From Clostridium omnivorum (lineage in GTDB: Bacteria; Bacillota; Clostridia; Clostridiales; Clostridiaceae): a stretch of 64,000 nucleotides of DNA. The position numbers and the translations under genes were made by a program. Under the pieces are notes generated by a model. That model saw only the letters and a list, made by a program, of their open reading frames with translations, was not told the origin of the DNA and searched no databases. Below are positions 34,101 through 43,112 of this stretch, piece by piece; within the stretch, counting starts at the first letter, position 1; each line of letters opens with the position of its first letter. The stretch covers positions 1,210,001 through 1,274,000 of the forward strand of contig NZ_BRXR01000001.1 in the NCBI RefSeq assembly GCF_026012015.1. The letters run 5' to 3'.

Positions 34101-37100
34101 TGATAAATATTGCTTTTGATTATATATAGACATATTATTGTATATTGCATAATCTCCTTTTTCCAGCCATATATTAACTTTATCCCAATTAGTTGAATTA
34201 AACTGTAAAATACTTGTATATACAGTTTCTCCAAAGCTTCCTTTTTTAAGGATATTAATGGTGCCACTATCAAATGTTATGTTATCAGGTTTTATTATAC
34301 TAATGTTAACTCTTTGAGAATTACCTTCTGAAGCTATACTTTGTATTGTTGTATTATAATCTCTAGTATAAACAAATGGTTCTCCGGAATCTTGAGTATA
34401 CCCATACACCTTTATTCTATAATTTTGCCCCTGTACTACTGTATCTTTCCTAATGTACACATTGCCATTGGAGCCAATAGTAATCTGATGAACATTTTCA
34501 AAAGGTCCTTCTATATACCCTCCTTTGGAAGGCTTACCCATTGGGTCTAGTATAGCTACACAGTAATAATTATCAAGGTTACACACTAAATCAACAGTAT
34601 TTGTTGTATATTTACCCATAGAAATTGAACTCAAATCTATTTCATATCTAACTTGAACAGTACCATTTATCCCATCTGGAAGATTAAATGAATTACCTCT
34701 TGGACCATTATTGCAATCTAAAGTATATTTATCTACACCATTTTGTGAAATTATAGCCTTTATTTTTTGTGAACCATTAATGTAAACATTATTATTAAAC
34801 TCATCTTTAAAATATAAATTGGCGCTTACTAACCCATTGGGTTCAACTTGAGAATTTAATAAGGATGCATTTGCAGTAAATGTTTTTCCAAATTTTATTG
34901 TATACTGAGCAGCTTTATCACAATTTATAGTTCCACTGTAACATAGCATTACCCTACTACCCGAAGTATAAATACTATCATAATAGTTGTAATTTATTTG
35001 AGTACCTAAGCTTACTAAAAATCCATTAGTTATAGCCACATTTTGATAATCTATATTAGCTGCTATATTATTTTCCGTTAATATTGTTGCTAAGTTTACA
35101 TTATCTATAATCACTTGGCTCTGTACTGAAGCATCCAAATTGGTTTTTAAATAATATCCTATTGGATTATCAGAATTACTTGAAGCAATAATTGTATATT
35201 TATCTGCATCAACATAAGTTATTACCTCACCACTTTTACCAAGTTTAAATATGGAACTATTATTATAAGAATTCCGTAATTCTATATTTCCTTCCCTTAA
35301 GTCTACCTTGCCTAAAGTGCTGCTTTCTTTTATATTAACTTTCTTTAGTGAGCTTATTGGCTTTGCTATAGTAACTTCATTATCATTTGAAATATTATCA
35401 GGTGAAAATACCGCTACCTCACTACCGTTATTTGCAGTAATTGTAATTGACTTATTATATAAACCCTTTTGTAAATATACATCACCATTATTATTTGTAT
35501 AATATTTAGTTCCAGATACATTCACTTCACCATTTATTAGTGGTTTAGTAATATCGAAGGGATTCATTATCCTCATCTTCTGCATATTAGATGCATCTAT
35601 ATTTACAGTCATGTTATTGTTATTCAGCATTTTAGCATTTGGAGGCATCATTATTTTTAAATTATATGCTCCTTGTGGAATACTAACATCATTAATAACA
35701 TCATGGCCTACGTAATCCTGTTCATTTTTATCTCTTATATTAGAGCTTACAACATTTCCTTGGGAATCATATAAATTCATATACATTACCGGTATACTAT
35801 CTCCAAATTCATTCATAAATTTATAATGACTGCTTCTTGAAATGTTTCTTAATATAAATTCTCCAGATTTTATAGTATAATTTACAGTTATCGGCTGAGG
35901 TAGTAATACTCTATTATTGTAACTGTCCGCTTCTAAATTAAAATCCTTCAATTCCACATTTTTTTGTACTGGCATGTTTAGATCATAATTATATTCATAA
36001 TTATAGTTATATGCTTCCCCACGTATCTCATTATAGGTATATGTATTAACTCCAATTATCCTTAAATTTAATTCCAAAGAAACATTTATAACATCGCTGT
36101 CCGTAACATTCAATGTAAATCTTGGCTCATAAAACTGATAACCGCCTGTTAATACTTTTTCACCAATACAAACATCAGAACATTTATAATCATTTACATT
36201 TGATACTTTTAAATTAAATTTGGATAATGATGTAGTATTAAAAACAATATTTGTATTGGCAGAGGATATATTATAATTACCACCCAAAATGAATTTTTTT
36301 TCATAATTAAAAAGTTCAATTTTATAAGTATTATCATCTATCCAAGTCTTAGAAAGGCCTTTAGCGTCTATCTCACCTTTATTAATTAAAATAGTATTTG
36401 CTTGTGATGGACGAATTTCAAAAGCTGCTCCATACAATATATCTGTTTTATTAACATCGTCTATACCAAAGGTTATTCTTCTAGCTAAATTTTCACTATT
36501 ATCAAAGCATACATCTGTACCATTGCTGCTTACTATAGGTCTATCATAAAGAAATTTGGTACCATCAGAAGCTCTTCCAATTATCATTATTTTATTAGAG
36601 GAATTAGCAAATTCTTTGTTTATTTTAAAGCTTATTTCTTCTTCTGGCCTTTTGTCTTCAATAAAGCCACCCGTTATCTTTTGGTTGGTATCCTTATTGT
36701 ATATTACATATTCCACATTAACATTAGATGTAACAGCTACAGGGGGCTTTACAACTGCTTTTAACTCCCCTACAGTAATACCACTTCCATCTAAATTAAA
36801 AGAAAGCCTATTTGAAGTCACAGTACCTAGAGGACCTAAATTAGTAGAAACCTCTACAAAATAATTTCCTGCTGCAAAGTTAGTATTTGCTCTAACACCA
36901 ATACTTATTATGCCCTGATAATATCTATTATCAAGAACTCTTGCAGAATAACTACTATTACTTATTAATGTTCCACTTGAATTATAAACTTTAGTTCCTG
37001 TTAGGTAACTGTCAAATACTTTTTGTGAATCTTCTCCAAAACTAACTATATTACCATAATTATCAGTTAATTTTGTATTTACCTGAACTAAATCATTCTT

Positions 37101-39440
37101 ATCAGCATTCAGTATACTTTCAGCTGATAATTGCAGCTTTCCATAATTAAAACTTGTGTTTTCAATAATATTAACAGCTTTATCTTGATACTTATATGTC
37201 CATGGATTCCCATTTATATCCTTAGCTTCAACAGTATAAGCATAATTATAAGTTCCCTTAGGCATATACACAGTTTTATCTTGTTTATTATTAAGTTCAA
37301 AGGCTACTTTAGAAAAAAACTGAAATGTTCCTTTATCTGTAACAGAAAATAATTCCTTTGAAAGACTAGAACTATATTCATTATTCACCTTAACTGCAGC
37401 CATATCATCATTTACAGTAAAGTTTATAGCATTGATACCAGTAAAATCCTCCACTTTCTTTTCATAAATATACCCTTCTGTTTCATTAACTATTTTAAAG
37501 GCAGCATTTGTACTATCATTGACATAAATTGCAGCATTTCCAGAAGCATCAAATACATTGTCTAATTCAAAACTGCTGTTAATAAAATATACATTAAGCT
37601 TTGAATTCAATAGTGCACTATTATCAACCTTTTTAGTATTAATTGTTACCGGTCTTAACCCTATGTCCTTGGCACTTAAATTCATAGTGCCTGAACCTTT
37701 GATTATTTTATGATAAAATACCGGTTTTTTTAAGGTGTCAGTACCAGCATTATAATAATAATATAGATTGTATTCTTGATTTGCATCAATATTAAAGAAA
37801 GTTACTGCACCATTATTATCAGTTAAAGCTGAAATAGTTTGGTATGGTTTATCTCCACTGGATAGATATACCCTTGTACCATTTTGAATTTTAGTAGTTC
37901 CGTCCATTCCAGTAAGATTGACCATCAATTTGTTACTGGAATTGTTAGTTATCCTAACGTATCTGTAATCAATAAAGGTGTTGTTGGAGGCCTTAGAATA
38001 TGCCTTTACAGTGATCTTATTTTCTCCCTCTTTAAACTTTAAGGCTGAAATACTAGCAGTGTATGTATTAGCGCCACTTCCATTTACTGTATTTATTATT
38101 GTAGGATCATCATTTAAAGTAATTTCAAGCTTTAACATGTCAGAAGGATTTAATGCTTTAACCTTTACTTCCACATCTCCACTTAGGGGCTCTCCTGATT
38201 TTGGTGATGCTATTTCAATATAGTCATTAGCAGTATTGCACATTTTCAATGCGTTTACTGTTCCATATCCAGCATAATGATTATAGCTTGCATAATCATT
38301 GCTTACAAAATTACCAACTAGATTGGCAGACTTTTTTAATAAATTTAAAAGCTGATCCTTTGAATATTGGGTATTTTTCGCCTTAGCAAGGGCTGCTGTT
38401 CCTGAAACTACAGCAGCTGCAAAGGAAGAGCCTTGAACATTACAATAACTTCCATTACTATTTGTTGTATATCCATATCCTACAGCTGACATTGTAATAG
38501 CTTTTCCGTAGTTGCTTTGATTATATCCATATCCAGCGCATGATACCACCAAGGTACCCTCGATATTTGCCGGCCAATAATTATCAGCATTATCCCTTTT
38601 ATCGCCAGAAGCTGCAACAACTAGACAATTTTTACTTAATGCATAATTTACAGCATCTTCAACAACCTTACTGTATCCCTCACCAGATATACTTAAATTT
38701 ATAATAGGAATATTTTTATCTGCAGCATACCTTATACCTGCAGCTACATTAGCGCTTGTACAATTTCCTTTTGCATCGATAACCTTAATTGGTACTATTT
38801 TTGTATTTATGTTTCCTGCAACGCCAGCTATTCCTATTCCGTTATTTGCATTAGCTGCAATAATTCCTGCTACCTGCGTTCCATGGCCAATATCATCAGC
38901 AGTATCAGCATTACCTGCAACATAATTATAACCAGAAAGCACTTTGTTAGCTAAATCCTCATGATTAGCTTTAACACCGCTGTCCACTACAGCTACTTGT
39001 ATTTCTGTGGTTGTGTTCTGTATTAGATCCCAAGCTTCTCTAACATTACCCGCTGATAAATAGTCCTGCTTGTCCATCATTGGATCATTAATAACTGTAC
39101 CTTGTTTTTCGCCAACAGCGTTTACTTCTGCAAAGGCAATATTTTTGTCATCTTCTAAAGCGCTTATTAGTGCTTTAGTATTATTACTATCCACCTTTAC
39201 AACGAAATACGGTCCATTATTACTTATTATCTGACCCTTATATTCCTCAACAGCTTTACTATATCCTTTATATTTTAAATCTCTTACCTTAAACACCACT
39301 TGGCCTTCAATAGCCCGAAGCCCTTTACTAACCTTGTTTTCCCCCTCTGCCTTAGCACTTACAGGTACTGCTTGCAGTATGATAGAAACTACAAATATAT
39401 ATGTAAGTACTATACTGAGAAACTTCTCAAACTTTCCCAT
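31149..39440 (-). CDS. Giant secreted S8 subtilase with C-terminal dockerin
   Basis: 2763 residues. Signal peptide 1-29; propeptide about 45-110. S8 domain about 130-400: D153 (VAVVDSGVKANHEDL), H186 (DIGHGTQVAGI), S339 (VQGSSFAAAVVSG). The oxyanion position, Asn in most subtilases, is Asp (D280 in VVAASGDKRD), as in proprotein convertase 2. About 2250 residues of beta-rich Ig/CarboxypepD-like modules follow, with visible internal duplication: segments near 1510, 1860 and, more weakly, 2255 share K(A/F)GK-F-(T/V) then FKDE(F/Y)NN, about 350-400 residues apart. The C-terminal dockerin (last ~65 residues) has DINLDDTVDIFDLVLLSK and NLIDIKDLAKAAQNYNKKY. It has its own RBS (GGGGGAGAA) and a terminator. 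It is a protease on a very long stalk, presumably plugged into a cohesin. Targets unknown. Confidence 0.88.
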   Translation of the reverse strand: MGKFEKFLSIVLTYIFVVSIILQAVPVSAKAEGENKVSKGLRAIEGQVVFKVRDLKYKGYSKAVEEYKGQIISNNGPYFVVKVDSNNTKALISALEDDKNIAFAEVNAVGEKQGTVINDPMMDKQDYLSAGNVREAWDLIQNTTTEIQVAVVDSGVKANHEDLANKVLSGYNYVAGNADTADDIGHGTQVAGIIAANANNGIGIAGVAGNINTKIVPIKVIDAKGNCTSANVAAGIRYAADKNIPIINLSISGEGYSKVVEDAVNYALSKNCLVVAASGDKRDNADNYWPANIEGTLVVSCAGYGYNQSNYGKAITMSAVGYGYTTNSNGSYCNVQGSSFAAAVVSGTAALAKAKNTQYSKDQLLNLLKKSANLVGNFVSNDYASYNHYAGYGTVNALKMCNTANDYIEIASPKSGEPLSGDVEVKVKALNPSDMLKLEITLNDDPTIINTVNGSGANTYTASISALKFKEGENKITVKAYSKASNNTFIDYRYVRITNNSSNKLMVNLTGMDGTTKIQNGTRVYLSSGDKPYQTISALTDNNGAVTFFNIDANQEYNLYYYYNAGTDTLKKPVFYHKIIKGSGTMNLSAKDIGLRPVTINTKKVDNSALLNSKLNVYFINSSFELDNVFDASGNAAIYVNDSTNAAFKIVNETEGYIYEKKVEDFTGINAINFTVNDDMAAVKVNNEYSSSLSKELFSVTDKGTFQFFSKVAFELNNKQDKTVYMPKGTYNYAYTVEAKDINGNPWTYKYQDKAVNIIENTSFNYGKLQLSAESILNADKNDLVQVNTKLTDNYGNIVSFGEDSQKVFDSYLTGTKVYNSSGTLISNSSYSARVLDNRYYQGIISIGVRANTNFAAGNYFVEVSTNLGPLGTVTSNRLSFNLDGSGITVGELKAVVKPPVAVTSNVNVEYVIYNKDTNQKITGGFIEDKRPEEEISFKINKEFANSSNKIMIIGRASDGTKFLYDRPIVSSNGTDVCFDNSENLARRITFGIDDVNKTDILYGAAFEIRPSQANTILINKGEIDAKGLSKTWIDDNTYKIELFNYEKKFILGGNYNISSANTNIVFNTTSLSKFNLKVSNVNDYKCSDVCIGEKVLTGGYQFYEPRFTLNVTDSDVINVSLELNLRIIGVNTYTYNEIRGEAYNYNYEYNYDLNMPVQKNVELKDFNLEADSYNNRVLLPQPITVNYTIKSGEFILRNISRSSHYKFMNEFGDSIPVMYMNLYDSQGNVVSSNIRDKNEQDYVGHDVINDVSIPQGAYNLKIMMPPNAKMLNNNNMTVNIDASNMQKMRIMNPFDITKPLINGEVNVSGTKYYTNNNGDVYLQKGLYNKSITITANNGSEVAVFSPDNISNDNEVTIAKPISSLKKVNIKESSTLGKVDLREGNIELRNSYNNSSIFKLGKSGEVITYVDADKYTIIASSNSDNPIGYYLKTNLDASVQSQVIIDNVNLATILTENNIAANIDYQNVAITNGFLVSLGTQINYNYYDSIYTSGSRVMLCYSGTINCDKAAQYTIKFGKTFTANASLLNSQVEPNGLVSANLYFKDEFNNNVYINGSQKIKAIISQNGVDKYTLDCNNGPRGNSFNLPDGINGTVQVRYEIDLSSISMGKYTTNTVDLVCNLDNYYCVAILDPMGKPSKGGYIEGPFENVHQITIGSNGNVYIRKDTVVQGQNYRIKVYGYTQDSGEPFVYTRDYNTTIQSIASEGNSQRVNISIIKPDNITFDSGTINILKKGSFGETVYTSILQFNSTNWDKVNIWLEKGDYAIYNNMSIYNQKQYLSFADISVDQAVINSVILDGNKVSRVQVDGTTNYTLNFTGYENMWINKGELYMTYGKQFNYSLYDNNNSINYTGSLNIQPNIVNYIKAGKNFTVTPSLINTQTTPGSTVEANFAFKDEYNNVASVNNINNVKAVISDAVNTIATVDCSYNWGKAAFNLPSEAVGQLKVSFEVTVNNIGTFKSSSCDLNISMDGYYKINITDPQGMPANGGNVAVTYNDSFGGQIASASISSSGIAYVKKDNIKIGTSYKICVSGKTLQTNGLFVYIRDFSIPDVTSKETSIAAGNNISKVNISTNKPYSAIESGKFYILKGERRICSIDYSKYVTSDISNFENFNVWIDNGAYKFKMILNCNDGSTNISSYNLFSDLIDVSKASNIVMDCNNVSELKVSLPDKASLNAVYLQDGTMGFSDPVQLYNKTYFSKRAYSSVNVYYRNEAGSNINAYKKDFLIKDNVTELVVGRINTAQGASIDMPFKFPGSLKAGAQYYYSMPSIKDFNGFELNSSSQNSNKCTLNLYKLDGTLAGSIASTDTNSIIIPTLEDGIYEAEVTRTIDGVGTCKSQKQKVSIYSGNYYAFYLNNSVKSNGSISLFDGDKNIITASLSNNNINDGDSTLCISKNLLQAGKKYSALVSYCDFNNVFHSYKADITIDQNSIYQVSDPQDSVQTVITNLPTEGTKLFIDGNIIDKGVISSNGELTVKLQTGSHKINLSGYNKSNDKYYVINRTISIASDTTKIALDISNVCGISIGSMLKRNPYETTYKLNNLSTCSQFEVKYSEVPGNIVYVDKGNYDADVELRLSSSKDPITATYKLDCNGDNSNLIIGKSLKPMVNLNKIIYNTSDAVGITSVNIYDGDVELKGFAPLNFTIDSIDIMHGDKVIKSLPNIISTKLSGETNIRVKLTNEILGSIVSDTKSVIIANPTFTALGDINLDDTVDIFDLVLLSKDYGKKKGVNSDWDGRCNLDNSDNANLIDIKDLAKAAQNYNKKY

Positions 39441-39555
39441 GTTTCTCCCCCTATTCTATTTATTTACATAATAATTATATTTTAACTTTCCCTTAGTATC
39501 AACTAATTTTAATAAACATCGACAAATTAGCTAAAAAGAATACATAAATATCATG

Positions 39556-39588
39556 AAAAAAAAGAGACTCATATGGAGTCCCTTTTTC
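39556..39588 (-). terminator. Terminator after cysteine protease gene
   Basis: On the minus strand AAAAAGGGACTC / GAGTCTCTTTTT pair over 12 bp (one G-U) around loop CATAT, followed by more Ts. Confidence 0.85.
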
Positions 39589-39620
39589 ATCAATTCGTAT
39601 ATTTTAATTATATTCTATTT

Positions 39621-42600
39621 TTACATTCCTGAAGCCACCGCAGTTAAATCATAAATATCTATAATACCATCATGATTTAAGTCTTCATCAAAATTCCACT
39701 GAATTTCTCCCTTTGCTGCTAGATTGTAATGCTTTGCCAATTGTGCAATATCTGTTATATCAATGGAACCATTTTTATTAATATCCTCATTGTAATAATC
39801 GTTCCGAGTAAAATAAATATTTTTAGCTTTATTTATTACCTGCTCATTTCCATCTTCGTCTATAAAATCAAAGTTAAAAGCTAAATAGTAATCGGTGCTC
39901 TTACTTCTAATTTGCTCATCATGTATTATAAGCTTATTTCCCCTGATCTCATAATTTAAAGCTGCATTGTTATATTCATATCCTAAGTGAACATCTCCAG
40001 ATTTCACTGATTTTATAGCTTTATTAAAAGTGAATGTAATTGGTCTTTTACTATTCAACTCATCATTTGAAAGCTCATAATTATTGAATTCATAAAAAGT
40101 ATTTTTCTTTTTATAACAATACACATCCCAGCTCTTTGTGTTTCTTAGGTAAGTAACAATGATGTCATTAGGATCAACATAATTATTATCAATGCTCAAA
40201 TAACAGGTTCCACTTTTACTATCGCTCAATGTTTTTATAGGAGTAATGTCACTTATTTCATTATTATTAAAGATAAGTGTATTAATATTATTTAAATTCA
40301 CTATAGGTTTAACATCAATAATCCTATTATCATTAGCGTATAAGTATGTTAAATTACTTAATCCACTAAGTGAATCAATATTAGTAATACTATTATTACT
40401 TATGCTTAAATCCTGTATGAATGTGCAATTCATAATAGGAGTTATATCTGAAAGCTTATTATTGCTAAAGTCAACATATTGAAGATTTTTTAGAGAACTG
40501 ATACTGCTTATATCTTTAATATTGTTATTCTGCAAATATAAACTGGTTAATGAAGAAAGCTTTTCGGCACCTTCTAAGCTGTATAGTCCACTGTTTTTTA
40601 TTTCAATAGAAGCTATATCTTTATTGTTTTTTAGATAGTTTAGATTTATCATTTTTATATTGTCAAGTGTTAGGTAATTTAAGCTGTTCATGTACTTTAG
40701 ATCTTCTACATTTATGCTAGAAATATTTGCAGTTAAATACAAAGATTTAAGAGAGGTCAACATCCAAATATCCTTTAAATCTATATTGTCATCAGTAATA
40801 TCTAAGTATGTTATTTGCTTTAGATCTCCTGCTGTTATAGCATTTTCGGCTTTTCCCAAATTATCTGCAACTTTTTTTCTTATTGTGGAAGAACCAATGT
40901 TAATTAAATCTGTATCGCTATAGTTGTTGATAACTACATCCCTATCGAAATCTGCATTTAGTGTCTTGCCAATGCCATTACTTAATGCTTTACTTGGTAT
41001 ATGTATTTTTCCCACGCCCAAATATTTACTACTAGGCTTTAATATTAATTTTTTATAGTCAATACTCATTGTTATAGGTAATATATTTCCACTCTTATCA
41101 TATAAAGAGATCTTTGAATAATCCAGCGAAGCATTAATAATATCATTAAATGCTATAACTGCCGACCCTTGGCCTTCAATTTTATTTGAAGCTGAAACCA
41201 CAGCTAATGGACTGTTAACATTTACTGCTGCTGTGCTCTTAACCATTCCATTTCTAGTAGCTGCAGTAATAGTAGCCTGTCCATCACCTTTCGCAGTAAC
41301 AACTCCATCTTCATCTACTACTGCAATCTTAGGATTTGATGTAGACCATAAAACCTTTTTATTTGAAGCTGTTGTTCCTGTTACTGCAGCCTTTAAAGTT
41401 GTTTTATCTCCAATGCCCATAGTTAATGAGGATCTATCTAAAGTTACTGCTGTAATATCGTCAGCACTTTTATTATATGTATAGGTAACTAAGGCATTTG
41501 CACCATATGTATTTTTATATATTGTGGTACCATTAATATTAAATGAGTTAGCTTCACCTTCACTATTATTTAATTCTAAAGAAGGAGAAAAGATGTCTTT
41601 ATATTTGATCGCTACCAAAAAGCTTTTCCCACTATCCACTTTTATTGGCCTATCCAATTTAATTGTATTAAACCCTCCATAGGAGAGTGTGCCGCTTTTT
41701 ACTTTTTTATTATTTATTAAATATGATGCATCATTACTAGGATAATTTGCCTCATTAAAATCCTCATCTATATATACATCGTAAGGTACATTAGTAGAAA
41801 ATGCATATATTGCTACAGCTCCTATTTCTTCTGTATTGACAGCGTTATGCTTGTTGGCAATAAAACATTCCCTGGGAGTACCATAAGTAGAATAATTAAT
41901 ATTAAAATTACCATAGCTATATCTATTATCATAGTTATCCTTCTGCTCTAATGGCTTAAAAACTCCAATAGCATCAGAACCAAGACTAGTATCATAATAG
42001 GAAATATAAAAATAACCTTCTTCACCAAACCAGGTTCCCCAAGAATTCTTTACAATAAAAGCACCATTACCTGAGGGTGTATTATTAAACTTTTCTTTTG
42101 GGTAATCATCATCCCAGCCAACTATTACAACTCCATGGTTACTTGTTACTGGACCGTTATAATAATAAGACTTTCCATCACTTCCAAGGTAGCTACTATC
42201 ATGCTGATAGATAATTGCAACTGCTCCGTTTTCTATTATAGCTTCTTTTAAGTATTGATTATCATTATAATCTTTCCTGCTTGGAAGCAGAAGACTATTT
42301 TGAATATGATATGCTGCAGGTACATTAACAGGAGTAACAGTTTGCCCACTAGAAGGATATGGATTATCCTTTTCTAGTACCGGCCCCTTCCAATTTGCAA
42401 AATAGCTGGCAGACATCTCATAGTTTCCGCCTTGATTTAAACCGCTTACTCCTACCCTATCTACTGCTAAGTTAATTTCAGATAAATCAACTTCTTTTCC
42501 TGTTGTATATTTTGTGTTGCTCTCAATAGAGGCCATAGTAGCAAAAGTCCAGCAGGTTCCATAGGGATTTTGATCTTTTATTGATGAAACCCCAGCTTCT

Positions 42601-42800
42601 TCCCTTAAATCAAACCTTCTTGGCAGATTAATACTCTTTACAAGTTTAGTTTCTTGCCTTCCTATCTTAACTCCAGAAGGTTTAATACCGTAGTTTGTAA
42701 CTTGTTCATTTAAAGGCTTTGCTTCCACCTTTATAGGGCTTGGACACAAAGAAGCTATCACCAAAACTGAGAGTATAAAACAATTAAATTTCTTAAACAT
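39621..42800 (-). CDS. Secreted papain-family cysteine protease with leucine-rich repeats and dockerin
   Basis: 1059 residues. Signal peptide 1-27, short propeptide, then C1A peptidase about 60-275: Q77 and C83 in DQNPYGTCWTFATMAS, H222 in SNHGVVIVGWD, N252 in FIVKNSWGTWFGEEGYFY. A lectin-like domain often found after such bacterial C1 peptidases covers about 295-425 (IGAVAIYAF). A BIG2 Ig domain is about 440-525 (VTLDRSSLTMGIGD, VVTAKGDGQATITA), then another Ig-like domain. Internalin-type leucine-rich repeats cover about 650-890 (LYLQNNNIKDISSISSLKNL). The dockerin is at the C-terminus (DINKNGSIDITDIAQLAKHYN and DLNHDGIIDIYDLTAVASGM). It is divergent from the cohesin-NBR1 gene and first in the minus-strand block. 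It probably captures and cleaves protein targets outside the cell. Confidence 0.92.
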   Translation of the reverse strand: MFKKFNCFILSVLVIASLCPSPIKVEAKPLNEQVTNYGIKPSGVKIGRQETKLVKSINLPRRFDLREEAGVSSIKDQNPYGTCWTFATMASIESNTKYTTGKEVDLSEINLAVDRVGVSGLNQGGNYEMSASYFANWKGPVLEKDNPYPSSGQTVTPVNVPAAYHIQNSLLLPSRKDYNDNQYLKEAIIENGAVAIIYQHDSSYLGSDGKSYYYNGPVTSNHGVVIVGWDDDYPKEKFNNTPSGNGAFIVKNSWGTWFGEEGYFYISYYDTSLGSDAIGVFKPLEQKDNYDNRYSYGNFNINYSTYGTPRECFIANKHNAVNTEEIGAVAIYAFSTNVPYDVYIDEDFNEANYPSNDASYLINNKKVKSGTLSYGGFNTIKLDRPIKVDSGKSFLVAIKYKDIFSPSLELNNSEGEANSFNINGTTIYKNTYGANALVTYTYNKSADDITAVTLDRSSLTMGIGDKTTLKAAVTGTTASNKKVLWSTSNPKIAVVDEDGVVTAKGDGQATITAATRNGMVKSTAAVNVNSPLAVVSASNKIEGQGSAVIAFNDIINASLDYSKISLYDKSGNILPITMSIDYKKLILKPSSKYLGVGKIHIPSKALSNGIGKTLNADFDRDVVINNYSDTDLINIGSSTIRKKVADNLGKAENAITAGDLKQITYLDITDDNIDLKDIWMLTSLKSLYLTANISSINVEDLKYMNSLNYLTLDNIKMINLNYLKNNKDIASIEIKNSGLYSLEGAEKLSSLTSLYLQNNNIKDISSISSLKNLQYVDFSNNKLSDITPIMNCTFIQDLSISNNSITNIDSLSGLSNLTYLYANDNRIIDVKPIVNLNNINTLIFNNNEISDITPIKTLSDSKSGTCYLSIDNNYVDPNDIIVTYLRNTKSWDVYCYKKKNTFYEFNNYELSNDELNSKRPITFTFNKAIKSVKSGDVHLGYEYNNAALNYEIRGNKLIIHDEQIRSKSTDYYLAFNFDFIDEDGNEQVINKAKNIYFTRNDYYNEDINKNGSIDITDIAQLAKHYNLAAKGEIQWNFDEDLNHDGIIDIYDLTAVASGM

Positions 42801-43112
42801 GAATTCCCCCCCTATAAATTGTATACCTTAATTATATTTTACATTTTAAGTATATACAAGAAAAACAGTATTTTGATTAGATTGTCTACTAACTACTAAA
42901 ATTCCTAAAATATTGACTAAGTATAATATTATTTTTCTTAACAATTAACCCGATTTATAGTAAAATTGTATTATAGGTTGTACATATATAATGTAATAAT
43001 GTAAATTATAGGTATAGCAATAATTTTTATCATAAGGGGGTACTTTTAAAGAAAATTTATTTTTTATTGAATATATAAAAAACAAAATTAGATAAAACAA
43101 GGGGGATGGACA
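42801..43112. promoter_or_regulatory. Divergent control region between protease and scaffold genes
   Basis: 312 bases of very AT-rich DNA with no gene. A perfect TATAAT at 42987-42992 could serve the plus-strand scaffold gene, with only a poor -35 (TTGTAT, 15-base spacer). Two G-rich stretches (AAGGGGG near 43034 and AAGGGGGA near 43099) precede the scaffold start; the second is its RBS. I could not pick a convincing promoter for the protease gene. Confidence 0.35.

Noticed and set aside
24316-42800. Ordinary cellulosome gene cluster
   Set aside because: No glycoside hydrolase for plant fibre or cellulose-binding module could be seen in the dockerin or cohesin proteins of this window; the catalytic domains are proteases and wall-active types.
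42801-43112. c-di-GMP or other riboswitch ahead of the scaffold gene
   Set aside because: The leader is almost pure A/T and shows none of the conserved GC-rich cores of riboswitches that I know.
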